From: Arthrobacter sp. Soil762
Lineage (GTDB): Bacteria; Actinomycetota; Actinomycetes; Actinomycetales; Micrococcaceae
Direction: 5' to 3'
Length of the DNA: 64,000 bases
Assembly (NCBI RefSeq): GCF_001428335.1
Contig: NZ_LMSG01000023.1
Location: 1-64,000, forward strand
A program made the position numbers and the translations under genes. The notes below the pieces were generated by a model. It was given only the letters and a program-made list of their open reading frames with translations. It was not told where the DNA came from and ran no database searches. Below, in pieces: positions 28,414 through 37,790 of the stretch (position 1 is its first letter; each line of letters begins with the position of its first letter).

Positions 28414-29622
28414 CTAGTTCAGCAGGGCGTCGACGAAGCTCTCGACTTCAAACGGAGCCAGGTCATCGGCGCCTTCGCCAAGACCGATCAGCTTGACCGG
28501 CACGCCGAGTGATTTCTGGATGGCCACCACGATGCCGCCCTTGGCGGTGCCGTCCAGCTTGGTCAGGACAATGCCGGTGATGTTCACTACCTCGGAGAAG
28601 ACACGGGCCTGGTTCAGGCCGTTCTGGCCGGTGGTGGCGTCCAGAACCAGCAGAACCTCGTCAACCTCCGCCAGCTTTTCGATGACGCGCTTGACCTTGC
28701 CAAGTTCGTCCATGAGGCCGGTCTTGTTCTGCAGGCGGCCGGCGGTGTCGATCATAACAACGTCGACTTCCTGGTCAATGCCGGCCTTGACCGCTTCATA
28801 GGCGACGGACGCCGGGTCTGCGCCGTCGACGTCGGACTTCACGGTGGGAACGCCCACCCGCTGGCCCCACGTAGCCAGCTGCTCGGCGGCCGCGGCGCGG
28901 AACGTGTCCGCCGCGCCCAGCAGGACGTCCTTGTCCTCGGCAACGAGCACGCGGGCGAGCTTGCCCACGGTGGTGGTCTTGCCCACGCCATTGACGCCTA
29001 CCACCAGCACGACGGCCGGCTTGTCCGCGTGCCGGTCGGTGCGCAGGGCGCGGTCCATGGTGGGGTCCACCAGCTTGATCAGTTCCTCGCGGAGCAGAGC
29101 CTTGACCTGCTCGGGGGTCCTGGTGCCGAGTATTTTCACGCGCTCCCGGAGGGCGTCGACCAGCTGCATGGTGGGTTCGGTGCCGAGGTCGGCCAGCAGG
29201 AGGGTCTCCTCCACTTCATCCCAGACGTTCTCGTCGATCTTGTCGCTGGACAGCAGCGCCAGCAGGCTCTTGCCGAGGATGTTGTTCGACCGGACCAAAC
29301 GCTCGCGGAGCCGGGTCAGGCGGCCGGCAACGGGAAGGGGGGTCTCAACCTGGATGGTTTCCAGGCCCGCCACGTCATCAGGAACATCGGTGACTTCGAG
29401 GTCTTCGAGGTCGACGCCGGCGGGAGTGTTGCGCTCGGCCGGAACCACGGGCGCGTCCTCGAGCAGGGTTCCCCCGCCTTGCGGGGTGGCCGGATCATTG
29501 GCGTCGCGCGTACCGGGGTACTGGGTGATGTTCTTCCGCGTCTTCAACAGGACCGGGATCAGCCCGCCAATAACCGCCAGGGCAGCAACAATGGACAGAA
29601 TAATGGGGAGGATGTCATTCAC
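28414..29622 (-). CDS. ftsY: signal recognition particle receptor FtsY
   Basis: FtsY docks SRP-ribosome complexes at the membrane. The 402-residue protein has an N-terminal membrane segment (about 4-26, an actinobacterial trait), an acidic linker (55-95) and the NG GTPase domain with GVNGVGKTT (209-217), DTFRAAAAEQL, DTAGRLQNKT and TKLDGTAKGG. GGGGAG lies 3 nt before the ATG. It follows smc by about 55 bp, the standard rnc-mutM-smc-ftsY order. Confidence 0.96.
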   Translation of the reverse strand: MNDILPIILSIVAALAVIGGLIPVLLKTRKNITQYPGTRDANDPATPQGGGTLLEDAPVVPAERNTPAGVDLEDLEVTDVPDDVAGLETIQVETPLPVAGRLTRLRERLVRSNNILGKSLLALLSSDKIDENVWDEVEETLLLADLGTEPTMQLVDALRERVKILGTRTPEQVKALLREELIKLVDPTMDRALRTDRHADKPAVVLVVGVNGVGKTTTVGKLARVLVAEDKDVLLGAADTFRAAAAEQLATWGQRVGVPTVKSDVDGADPASVAYEAVKAGIDQEVDVVMIDTAGRLQNKTGLMDELGKVKRVIEKLAEVDEVLLVLDATTGQNGLNQARVFSEVVNITGIVLTKLDGTAKGGIVVAIQKSLGVPVKLIGLGEGADDLAPFEVESFVDALLN

Positions 29623-29677
29623 TCCCCTAGCTTCTCACAAACGCGGCAGGCGTTCGGGGCTGCCATCTGCGCGGACG

Positions 29678-32600
29678 CTAGACGTCGACGCCCAGCCGCT
29701 GGCTGATGACGGTGGACACGCCGTCCCCGCGCATGGTGACGCCGTATAGCGCATCAGCCACTTCCATGGTCCGTTTCTGGTGGGTGATCACGATCAGCTG
29801 GCTGGACTCCCGGAGCTCTTGGAAGATGGTGATGAGCCGGCCGAGGTTGGTGTCATCAAGTGCCGCTTCGACTTCGTCCATCACATAGAACGGCGAGGGG
29901 CGGGCCTTGAAGATGGCCACCAGGAGGGCGACGGCGGTGAGCGACCGTTCGCCTCCAGACAACAGTGAGAGCCGCTTGATTTTCTTGCCGGCAGGTCGCG
30001 CTTCGACTTCGATTCCGGTGGTGAGCATGTCCGAAGGGTCTGTGAGGACCAGCCGGCCTTCGCCGCCGGGAAAGAGGCGCTCAAACACGTGGACGAACTG
30101 GTCGCGGGTGTCCTCAAAGGCCTCGGTAAAGACCCGCTGGACCCGGTCATCCACTTCCTTGATGATGTCCAGCAGGTCCTTACGGCTGGATTTCAGGTCC
30201 TCCAACTGGGTGCTGAGGAACTGGTGGCGTTCCTCCAGGGCCGCAAACTCCTCCAGCGCCAGCGGGTTGACCTTGCCCAGGGCTGACAGGTCCCTCTCGG
30301 CGTTCCGGAGGCGCTTCTCCTGCTCCTCGCGGACAAACGGCTTGCCTTCGGGGACCGGTGTGCCGTCGTCGTCCACGGGTGTCCGCAGTGCCGCCCATTT
30401 GTCCCCGCTTTCCTCCGCGGGGACGGGCACGGGAACGTCCGGGCCGAAGTCCGCCACCAGCACGTCGGGGGTGATCCCGAGTTCCTCGATGGAACGTGTT
30501 TCCAGGGCTTCAATCCGTGCCCGCTGCTGGGCGCGGGCCAGTTCGTCCCGGTGAACCGAGTCGGTCAGCTCCGCCAGTTCGCGGGCCAGCGCATCATTGG
30601 TTGTCCGGGTCGCCAGCAGCGCACGGTCCCGCTCTTCCCGGTTCCCTTCGGCGAGGTCACGTTCATGCCGGGCCAGCTCAACAGAAACATCGATGAACCG
30701 GATTGCCAGCTCCACCGCAGCGGAGACGGCGGCCGCCCGTCTGGCCTGGATCCGACGGCGGCGCGCCCGTTCTGCAGCCTCTTCACGCGCCCGTCGTTCG
30801 GTGGCCGCTGCCCGCTCCAGCGATAGGGCCCGGTTGCGGGTGGCGGTCAGCTGCTCTTCGGTGCTGCGCAGCGAGAGCCTCGCGTCCATCTCCGCAGACC
30901 TGGCCAGCGATGCGGCCAGTGCGAGCGCATCGCGCTGTTCGGTGGAGGGTTCCTTTTCGGCGGGCGCCTCCTGCGCGGCAGCCAGCCGCGCCGCAACGGC
31001 GGCGAGCGCCTGTTCCTCGGTAATAACATTGGCCTCGGCCCTGGCCAACGAAGTGGCCAGCCTGTCGCTTTCGCCGACGGCGCTGCGCAGGATGGAGTTC
31101 AGGTGGCCGAGCTTTTCGGCCACGGCCGCGAGCCGGGCGTCAGAATCGTGCAGGCGGTCCAGGGCAGCTTCTGCCCTCGTCAGGGCCTCGGCGCGCCGGA
31201 CCTCGGTGCCTGCCAGGGCGAACCTGTTCCGTTCCAGATCCGCGGTGACAACGGCCAGCCGGGCCTCGGCGTCGTCCACGGCGGCCTGCACCTCGAGCAG
31301 GGACGGCGCCTTCGCCGAGCCGCCAGTCACCGTGAGGACAGTAAACACGTCCCCGGCCCGGGTCACGGCTGTCAGGTCCGGACGTTCGGCAACCAGCAGC
31401 CCCGCCCCATCCAGGTCTTCAACAACTGCCACCCCGGTCAGGAGCGCGGCCACGGCGGGGGCGGGCCCGCCCCCGCCGGATGCCAGGTCCACAGCCCAGC
31501 GTGCGCCCGCCGGCAAAGGTCCGCCCGTGCCGGAGACTGCATCCGGCAAGGGCAGAGCAGACGCCAGCAGCAGGGAGGCCCGCCCGGCATCGTCGTCCTT
31601 CAGACGTTGCACCACGATGGCGGCCGCGGCTGGATCCCGGACCACTATCGCTTCGGAGGCGTCGCCCAGTGCCGCGGCTATCGCCGTCTCATAACCCGGC
31701 TGAATGGTGAGGCCCGCGGCAAGCGTGCCCACAACGCCGTCCAGCCCGGAGTTGAGGGCGTGCGCCGCGCCGTCTTTTCGGTTAAGGCCGAGCTGCAGTG
31801 CGTCCCGTCGGGCCACGAGGGCGTCACGTTGGCGGACAGCTTCTCCCCCTGCGGAGGTCAGATCGGCAATCTCCTGGACGACGGCGTCGAGCTCTGCGCT
31901 GGCGTCCTCGTAGTCGGCGTCGAGGCTTTCCTCCCCCTCTTCGACCCCCGCCACCTGCGTTTCCAGGGCGGTGAACTCCGACTGGGCCCGGCGGCGGCGT
32001 TCCTGTCCGGCGGCGAGTGATTCCCGCAGCCTGCCCAGCTCGGCCTGCGCGGATTCAACCCGCGATCTTGCCGCACCAACCTGTCCGGCAAGTTTCGCCA
32101 GGCCCTCGCGCCGGTCCGCTGCGGCCCGCAGGACGGCAGTGAGTCTTTTTTCCTCGGCAGACGCCTCGAGTTCGGCCCCGGTCTTCGCAGCCGTCGCTGA
32201 GTCCAGCGCGCTGCGCCGGTCCAGGATGTGGCGCTCCAGCTCCGTCAGCTCGTCCCGGACCCGGACGGCCTGCCGTTCCAGCTGCTCAGGATCCCGGCCC
32301 GAGTACGGTTCAGCATCAACTGCGCCCAGCAGCCGGCCGCGTTCCTGGGCCAGCGAGCCCAGCGAACGGAGCCGTTCCCTGGAAGCGGAGAGCCGGTACC
32401 AGGTATCCCGCGCGGCGTTGAGCTTTGGCGTGGCCTCGGCGGCGAGCTGTTCCACAGCTGCCTGCTGGCGGCGCCCCTCCTCCAGCTGCTGCTCCACTAC
32501 GGCACGGCGGGCCTTCAGCGCCGTTTCGTCCGCCACGTCCTGCTCGAGTGAACTCTGCTGCTGCACGAGGTCGTCGGCCAACAGCCGTGCGCGTGCGTCC

Positions 32601-33268
32601 CGGACATCGAACTGGACCCGCTGGGCGCGGCGCGCCACATCAGCCTGCTTGCCGAGTGGTGTGAGCTGGCGCCTGATCTCCCCCGTCAGGTCGCTCAGCC
32701 GTTGCAGGTTCGCCTGCATGGCCTCAAGCTTGCGGACCGTTTTTTCCTTGCGGCGGCGGTGCTTGAGGATCCCGGCCGCCTCCTCGATGAAGCCGCGGCG
32801 GTCCTCCGGAGTGGCATGCAGGACCTTGTCCAGCTGCCCCTGGCCCACGATGACATGCATTTCCCGGCCCATACCGGAATCCGAGAGCAGTTCCTGGATG
32901 TCGAGCAGGCGGCAGCTGGCGCCGTTAATGGCGTATTCAGAGCCCCCGGTGCGGAAGAGGGTCCGCGAAATGGTGACCTCGCTGTATTCGATGGGCAGCG
33001 CCCCGTCAGCGTTGTCGATGGTCAGGGACACATGGGCCCGGCCCAGCGGCGGCCGCCCGGAAGTCCCGGCAAAAATGACGTCCTCCATTTTGCCGCCGCG
33101 GAGCGTTTTGGCTCCCTGCTCCCCCATCACCCAGGAGAGGGCGTCCACCACGTTGGACTTGCCGGAACCGTTCGGCCCCACCACTGCCGTGACTCCGGGC
33201 TCAAAATCGAAGGTCGTGGCCGACGCAAACGACTTGAACCCACGGACGGTAAGGCTTTTGAGGTGCAA
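29678..33268 (-). CDS. smc: chromosome segregation protein SMC
   Basis: SMC is the ATPase of the condensin complex that compacts and segregates chromosomes with ScpA and ScpB. The 1196-residue protein has an N-terminal Walker A (GPNGSGKSN, 31-39), two long coiled coils (about 170-500 and 660-1010), a hinge (about 510-640), the ABC signature LSGGERS (near 1103) and Walker B (FYVMDEVEAALDD, near 1127). The start is TTG with GGAG 12 nt upstream. A TAGATT hexamer near 33317-33322 could be its -10. The scp genes are not in this window. Confidence 0.97.
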   Translation of the reverse strand: MHLKSLTVRGFKSFASATTFDFEPGVTAVVGPNGSGKSNVVDALSWVMGEQGAKTLRGGKMEDVIFAGTSGRPPLGRAHVSLTIDNADGALPIEYSEVTISRTLFRTGGSEYAINGASCRLLDIQELLSDSGMGREMHVIVGQGQLDKVLHATPEDRRGFIEEAAGILKHRRRKEKTVRKLEAMQANLQRLSDLTGEIRRQLTPLGKQADVARRAQRVQFDVRDARARLLADDLVQQQSSLEQDVADETALKARRAVVEQQLEEGRRQQAAVEQLAAEATPKLNAARDTWYRLSASRERLRSLGSLAQERGRLLGAVDAEPYSGRDPEQLERQAVRVRDELTELERHILDRRSALDSATAAKTGAELEASAEEKRLTAVLRAAADRREGLAKLAGQVGAARSRVESAQAELGRLRESLAAGQERRRRAQSEFTALETQVAGVEEGEESLDADYEDASAELDAVVQEIADLTSAGGEAVRQRDALVARRDALQLGLNRKDGAAHALNSGLDGVVGTLAAGLTIQPGYETAIAAALGDASEAIVVRDPAAAAIVVQRLKDDDAGRASLLLASALPLPDAVSGTGGPLPAGARWAVDLASGGGGPAPAVAALLTGVAVVEDLDGAGLLVAERPDLTAVTRAGDVFTVLTVTGGSAKAPSLLEVQAAVDDAEARLAVVTADLERNRFALAGTEVRRAEALTRAEAALDRLHDSDARLAAVAEKLGHLNSILRSAVGESDRLATSLARAEANVITEEQALAAVAARLAAAQEAPAEKEPSTEQRDALALAASLARSAEMDARLSLRSTEEQLTATRNRALSLERAAATERRAREEAAERARRRRIQARRAAAVSAAVELAIRFIDVSVELARHERDLAEGNREERDRALLATRTTNDALARELAELTDSVHRDELARAQQRARIEALETRSIEELGITPDVLVADFGPDVPVPVPAEESGDKWAALRTPVDDDGTPVPEGKPFVREEQEKRLRNAERDLSALGKVNPLALEEFAALEERHQFLSTQLEDLKSSRKDLLDIIKEVDDRVQRVFTEAFEDTRDQFVHVFERLFPGGEGRLVLTDPSDMLTTGIEVEARPAGKKIKRLSLLSGGERSLTAVALLVAIFKARPSPFYVMDEVEAALDDTNLGRLITIFQELRESSQLIVITHQKRTMEVADALYGVTMRGDGVSTVISQRLGVDV

Positions 33269-33409
33269 GGTGTTTCTGGTCTCCTGAATGGCTGAAGCGG
33301 CTGCTTTGCTGCCCCAAATCTACTGCGTCCCTGCGGGTTTCCACGGATTTCCGGGTGTCTGTCCCTGCAGCGGAAAGCGCCCGATCATGGCCGGCAGGGC
33401 GACGGCGGC

Positions 33410-34357
33410 CTACCAGCGGCCGTTGCGCGGGCGCGGCTGACAGACCGGGCAGGTGTAGGACGAGCGGTTCATGAACAGCTCGCGGCGGAGTACGGAGTTA
33501 GTCCCGACGGCGGCACAACGGCTGCAGGGTTTCCCTTCCCGCCCGTAGGCGTTCAGGGAGCGGTCGAAGTAACCAGAGGCCCCGTTGACGTTGACGTACA
33601 ACGAATCAAAGCTGGTACAGCCGGCGGCAAGTGCGTCCAGCATGACTTCGCGCGCGCTGGTGATGAGCCGTTCCGCATCCCCGCGTCGCAGCGTATCGGT
33701 GGGCCTGGCGTAATGCAGTTTTGCCCGCCACAGGGACTCGTCGGCATAGATGTTGCCGATGCCTGATACGAGACCCTGGTCCAACAGGGCGCGTTTGAGG
33801 CCCGTCTTGCGCTTCCGCAGCCGGCTGTAAAAAAGGTCAAAGGAAAACGCCGGATCCAGGGGATCCCGGGCGATGTGGGAGGCTTCCTCGGCGATGAACG
33901 CAACGGGAGATTCCGCCTCGCCGCCCGGGCCGCCGTCGTCCGTGGGAACCATGCCGGTGACGAACAGCCCGCCGAAAATCCGCTGATCCACAAACCGGAG
34001 CTGTTCAGGCATACCGGCCACGGGACTCAGGCGCAGCCTGACCTTGAGGTGTTTCTCGTCGGGCACGTCCGCGTCCTGCATCAGGAGCTGGCCGCTCATC
34101 CCGAGGTGGGCCATCAGTGCGACAGACCGCGTGCCAGTGGCGCCGGGTGTCTCACTCAGCGGCATCCAGAGGAATTTTCCGCGGCGCACCACGTCCACAA
34201 CCGTGGCACCCTGGAGGTTGCCTCTGAAATCCTCGGTGCCCAGGGCATGGCGGCGGAGCGAACGCGGGTCCAGCACGTCCACCGATGTGATGGTCCGGCC
34301 GCGGACCCAACTCACCAGTCCGCGGCGGACTACTTCGACTTCAGGCAGTTCGGGCAC
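33410..34357 (-). CDS. mutM: formamidopyrimidine-DNA glycosylase (Fpg/MutM)
   Basis: MutM removes 8-oxoguanine and ring-opened purines from DNA and nicks the abasic site. The 315-residue protein begins PELPEVEVV after Met, with the catalytic N-terminal Pro and Glu, and has the helix-two-turn-helix segment [12 protein letters not shown]. Its C-terminal zinc finger ligands are Cys278, Cys281, Cys303 and Cys306. It starts at GTG, 8 nt after rnc, and precedes smc. The C-terminus extends a few residues past the finger. Confidence 0.95.
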   Translation of the reverse strand: MPELPEVEVVRRGLVSWVRGRTITSVDVLDPRSLRRHALGTEDFRGNLQGATVVDVVRRGKFLWMPLSETPGATGTRSVALMAHLGMSGQLLMQDADVPDEKHLKVRLRLSPVAGMPEQLRFVDQRIFGGLFVTGMVPTDDGGPGGEAESPVAFIAEEASHIARDPLDPAFSFDLFYSRLRKRKTGLKRALLDQGLVSGIGNIYADESLWRAKLHYARPTDTLRRGDAERLITSAREVMLDALAAGCTSFDSLYVNVNGASGYFDRSLNAYGREGKPCSRCAAVGTNSVLRRELFMNRSSYTCPVCQPRPRNGRW

Positions 34358-34365
34358 GGCTCAGC

Positions 34366-35109
34366 CTAGACGCTGCGGGAGGACTCTGGTGATGCGCCCT
34401 CCGCCGCTGAGGCCACGGCGGTTCCCGCGCTTGGGGAGAGCTGCCGCCAGGCGTCCGCGGCAGCTTCCTGCTCCGCTTCCTTCTTCGAATGGCCTGACCC
34501 ATTGCCGTATGGCTTGCCGCCGATATTCAGGACAGCCCTGAAAGTACGGGCGTGGTCCGGCCCGGCCCCCTCAACGGCGTAGTAGATAGTGCCCATCTGC
34601 CGGCTGGCTGCCAGTTCCTGGATGCTGGTCTTCCAGTCCGTGCCGGCGCCGAGTGCGCCCGCATCCTTAAGGAGCGGCCCAATCAGGCGCATAACCAGCT
34701 GGCGGGCAGTCTCTATGTCGTTGGACACGTAAGTGGCACCAATGAGTGCCTCCATGGTGTCCGCCAGGATGGAGGCCTTGTTCTTGCCCTCGGTGAGCTT
34801 TTCGCCCTGCCCCAGGTAGATATAGTCCCCGATGCCCAGGCTGCGGCCGATGCCGGCGAGGGCGCGCGTGCTGACCACCGCAGAACGGCGTTTGGCGAGG
34901 TCGCCTTCGGGCAGTGTGGGGTTGTCCCGGTACAGGGCATCGGTCACGGAGAAGCCCAGGATGGAGTCGCCCAGGAATTCGAGCCGCTCGTTGGTGGGGA
35001 TGCCGCCGTTTTCGTAGGCATAGGAACGGTGTGTGAGAGCAAGACGAAGCGTCCCGGCGTCAATGGAGACACCGAGACGCTTCAGAAGCTCTTCAGTTGA
35101 AGACATCAT
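34366..35109 (-). CDS. rnc: ribonuclease III
   Basis: RNase III cleaves double-stranded RNA, including rRNA precursors. The 247-residue protein has the signature NERLEFLGDSILGF (about 40-53) and the second metal-site segment ILADTMEALIGATY, followed by a double-stranded RNA-binding domain (about 160-230). The C-tail is Ala/Ser-rich. Two adjacent ATG codons (35109 and 35106) cannot be told apart. It sits between rpmF and mutM as is usual for actinobacteria. Confidence 0.96.
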   Translation of the reverse strand: MMSSTEELLKRLGVSIDAGTLRLALTHRSYAYENGGIPTNERLEFLGDSILGFSVTDALYRDNPTLPEGDLAKRRSAVVSTRALAGIGRSLGIGDYIYLGQGEKLTEGKNKASILADTMEALIGATYVSNDIETARQLVMRLIGPLLKDAGALGAGTDWKTSIQELAASRQMGTIYYAVEGAGPDHARTFRAVLNIGGKPYGNGSGHSKKEAEQEAAADAWRQLSPSAGTAVASAAEGASPESSRSV

Positions 35110-35127
35110 GTCAGCCCAAGCGGCCGA

Positions 35128-35331
35128 TTAGACGTCTGCTACCTTGCGGCCCTTGTACTCAAGGAACAGCGCGGTGCCAGCCGAGTCGGTAACGACCTTT
35201 GCCTGGTGCGGCAGGCTGTAGGTAACCTGGCCGTTTTCGACAGTCTTCACCAAGTGGGGGGCAGTTGCCTTCCACTGGGAGCGGCGGGCGCGGGTATTCG
35301 AGCGAGACATTTTCCGCTTCGGGACAGCCAC
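35128..35331 (-). CDS. rpmF: 50S ribosomal protein L32 (zinc-free type)
   Basis: This 67-residue L32 begins [20 protein letters not shown]. It has no cysteine, so it is the C-minus form that does not bind zinc, in contrast to zinc-ribbon L32. It lies between yceD and rnc in the conserved yceD-rpmF-rnc order. yceD and rpmF are often co-transcribed, and the 36-bp gap fits this. Confidence 0.95.
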   Translation of the reverse strand: MAVPKRKMSRSNTRARRSQWKATAPHLVKTVENGQVTYSLPHQAKVVTDSAGTALFLEYKGRKVADV

Positions 35332-35367
35332 GGCTAACTCATTTCTCTCTAGACAAACACGTACAAA

Positions 35368-35892
35368 TCAGTTTTGCCGGTCAGGCTTAGCCAAGTCGGC
35401 TAGGGCAGCCCAGCGAGGATCTACGATCTCGTGGTGATGCCCCGGCTCGTCTTCCAGGCGGACTCCACATTCGGAGCAAAGGCCCTGGCAGTCTTCCCGG
35501 CACACCGGCTGGAACGGCAGCATGGTTACAACTGCGTCCCGCAACACCGGCTCAAGATCGATAACATCGCGCTCGACTCGATATTGCTCTTCTTCGTCTT
35601 CTTCGTCCGACAGCACAACGCCCTCGTAGAAGAAAAGTTCTTGCACATTGACCTCAAGGTCATACGCAAGGGGATCCAGGCATCTGCCGCATTCGCCTTT
35701 TACTTCGGCGACTGCGGTTCCTGATACCAGGATTCCTTCGTGTACGGCCTCAAGCCTCAGATCCAGCTCGATGTCCGAGCCTTCCTGAACGCCAATGAGT
35801 GCCACACCAAGATCACTTGGTGCGGGTACATGTTCCTTCAGTGTCCGCATGCTGCCCGGGCTGCGCCCGAGATCCTTGACGTCGAACGCCAA
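35368..35892 (-). CDS. YceD family (DUF177) protein
   Basis: This protein of at least 174 residues has two Cys clusters, CGRC (about 68-71) and CREDCQGLCSEC (about 132-143), which suggest a metal site. YceD is linked to 23S rRNA processing in E. coli and plants. The first standard start is TTG at 35892. The frame, however, extends eight codons upstream to an ATT at 35916 that is preceded at ideal spacing by AGGAG, and the extra residues (IKRDASSP) look family-like. The true start may therefore be ATT. It precedes rpmF, as usual. Confidence 0.88.
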   Translation of the reverse strand: MAFDVKDLGRSPGSMRTLKEHVPAPSDLGVALIGVQEGSDIELDLRLEAVHEGILVSGTAVAEVKGECGRCLDPLAYDLEVNVQELFFYEGVVLSDEEDEEEQYRVERDVIDLEPVLRDAVVTMLPFQPVCREDCQGLCSECGVRLEDEPGHHHEIVDPRWAALADLAKPDRQN

Positions 35893-36016
35893 GGGCGAAC
35901 TAGCATCTCGTTTAATGAGAACTCCTGTTGAACATATGACCGACGTACCATCTTAGCCTGAAGAACCGCAGGGACTCAAACCAGGCGACGGACGGCCGTC
36001 GAAGTACCGGACTAGC

Positions 36017-36517
36017 CTACCCTCTTGGCGGCTGATCGGGCGCAGACGCGCCCGCGAGCAACCTTTTATGTACCGACCGGGGCACATAGTCGGACACGCT
36101 GCCACCCAGACCGGCCACCTCTTTGATCAGGGTGGATGACAAATGCAGGTAGTGCGCCTCCGCCGGCAGGAACACCGTTTCCACGCCGCTGAGCTGGCGG
36201 TTCATCGTGGCCATCGGAAGTTCGTAGTCGAAGTCTGAGGATGAGCGGAGACCTTTGACGATCGCGGAGACACCGCGCTGGCGGCAGTACTCGGCCAGGA
36301 GACCGTCGCCCACCGGTTCCACCACAATGCCTTTGAGGGATGCCAGGGTTTCGCGCGCCATATCCAGGCGGTCCCCCAGGCTGAACATGTACTTCTTCGC
36401 ATAGTTGGTCGAAACCGCCACGATCACCTCATCGAAGAGGCCGGCGGCACGGGCGATGACCTCGAGATGGCCGTTGTGAATGGGGTCAAAGGATCCGGGG
36501 CAGACAGCGCGTCTCAT
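36017..36517 (-). CDS. coaD: phosphopantetheine adenylyltransferase
   Basis: CoaD makes dephospho-CoA, the fourth step of CoA synthesis. The 166-residue protein has the nucleotidyltransferase motif PGSFDPIHNGHL near the N-terminus and the HLSSTLIKE motif (normally ISSxxxR/K) near residue 125. The start codon lies 6 nt after a TAGGTT hexamer (36524-36529), so the mRNA may be leaderless. It is divergent from the aminotransferase gene, and the two candidate -10 elements are only about 20 bp apart. Confidence 0.96.
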   Translation of the reverse strand: MRRAVCPGSFDPIHNGHLEVIARAAGLFDEVIVAVSTNYAKKYMFSLGDRLDMARETLASLKGIVVEPVGDGLLAEYCRQRGVSAIVKGLRSSSDFDYELPMATMNRQLSGVETVFLPAEAHYLHLSSTLIKEVAGLGGSVSDYVPRSVHKRLLAGASAPDQPPRG

Positions 36518-36523
36518 GCACCG

Positions 36524-36554
36524 AACCTACCGCATGGGGCGGCCGGGATACCAT
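36524..36554. promoter_or_regulatory. divergent leaderless-type promoters, coaD and aminotransferase
   Basis: TAGGTT on the minus strand (36529-36524) is 6 nt before the coaD ATG, and TACCAT on the plus strand (36549-36554) is 6 nt before the ATG at 36561. The 43-bp region between the two start codons therefore holds two face-to-face promoters with no room for leaders. Confidence 0.5.
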
Positions 36555-36560
36555 GACTGG

Positions 36561-37790
36561 ATGCATCCACCACGGGACCTTTCCATGCCCAGCGTGCCTG
36601 CCCCGTGGCAGCGCACCGCCTCAGGCGCCAATCTGCTGGGACCTGCCGGCCAACTGGGCGTCACCATCTTCGAAGAGATGACCACGCTGGCGGCGCAGAC
36701 CGGCGCCATCAACCTTGGGCAGGGCTTTCCCGACGAGGACGGACCGCGGGAAATCAAGGCGGCAGCGATGGCCGCCATCGAAGCCGGTGCCAACCAGTAC
36801 GCGCCCGGCAAGGGCATCCTGAAACTGCGTGAGGCCGTGGCTGCCCACCAGGAGCGGTTCTACGGGCTGGCCCCGGACCCACACACAGAGGTCATCATCA
36901 CTACCGGCGCCACAGAGGGGATCGCCGCAGCGTTGCTGGCGTTCGTCAGCCCTGGCGACGAGGTGCTGACTTTCGAACCGTTTTATGACTCGTACGGCGC
37001 CGTCATCGGCTTGTCAGGCGCCACCCACGTCACCGCCCCGCTGCTGGCTCCCGACTTTTACCCCGACATGACGGCCATGGAGGCAGCCTTCACCGACCGC
37101 ACCAGGGTGGTGCTGTTGAACAACCCGCACAATCCCACCGGTGCCGTCTTCCCCCGCCATGTCCTGCAGCGCGTCGTTGAGCTTGCCATAAAGCATGACT
37201 GCCTCATCATCACCGACGAAGTGTATGAGCACCTCACCTTCGGCGCCAGGCACATTCCTGTCGCCACCCTGCCGGGTGCAGCGGAGCGGACCATCACCAT
37301 CTCGTCTGCCGGAAAGACCTTCTCCTTCACTGGCTGGAAGATCGGTTGGCTGACCGGCCCGGATCATCTGGTGGCGGCTGTCCGGACGGTCAAGCAGTTC
37401 CTGACTTACAGCTCCGGTACACCGTTCCAGGCAGCCATTGCGACCGGCCTCGCACTGCCGGATGAGTTTTACCAGGGCATTGCGGCCACTCTCCAGAAAA
37501 AACGGGACATCCTCAGCGAAGGCCTTCGCGCCGCAGGATTCGACGTTTACACGCCGCAGGGAACCTATTTCGTCAACGTGGACACCGCACCCCTTGGCAT
37601 TGGCGACTCCGTGGACCTGGCCCGCAGGCTGCCCGGACTGGTGGGAGTGGCCGCGATCCCCGTCCCCGTCTTCTGCCACCCGGAGGGCGCGGAACGGACA
37701 CGGAGCCTGCTCAGATTCGCATTCTGCAAGAAAGTGGAGCTCCTCGAGGAGGCCGCCGCCCGGCTGGCGACCCTCAGCGGAAAGCTCTGA
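36561..37790 (+). CDS. PLP-dependent class I/II aminotransferase
   Basis: This 409-residue fold-type I aminotransferase has the PLP lysine in SSAGKTFSFTGWKIGW (Lys252), the NNPHNPTG motif (187-194) and DEVYEHL (219-225). It resembles the YbdL/kynurenine aminotransferase and DapC-like group; substrates in this group range from methionine to N-succinyl-diaminopimelate, and sequence alone does not decide. I chose ATG 36561 because TACCAT lies 6 nt upstream; an earlier ATG at 36480 would run into coaD. Its stop overlaps the next start (TGATG). Confidence 0.88.
   Translation: MHPPRDLSMPSVPAPWQRTASGANLLGPAGQLGVTIFEEMTTLAAQTGAINLGQGFPDEDGPREIKAAAMAAIEAGANQYAPGKGILKLREAVAAHQERFYGLAPDPHTEVIITTGATEGIAAALLAFVSPGDEVLTFEPFYDSYGAVIGLSGATHVTAPLLAPDFYPDMTAMEAAFTDRTRVVLLNNPHNPTGAVFPRHVLQRVVELAIKHDCLIITDEVYEHLTFGARHIPVATLPGAAERTITISSAGKTFSFTGWKIGWLTGPDHLVAAVRTVKQFLTYSSGTPFQAAIATGLALPDEFYQGIAATLQKKRDILSEGLRAAGFDVYTPQGTYFVNVDTAPLGIGDSVDLARRLPGLVGVAAIPVPVFCHPEGAERTRSLLRFAFCKKVELLEEAAARLATLSGKL

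Noticed and set aside
30597-33287. Long plus-strand open frames opposite smc
   Set aside because: Their composition mirrors the third-position bias of smc, and they have no ribosome sites or domains.
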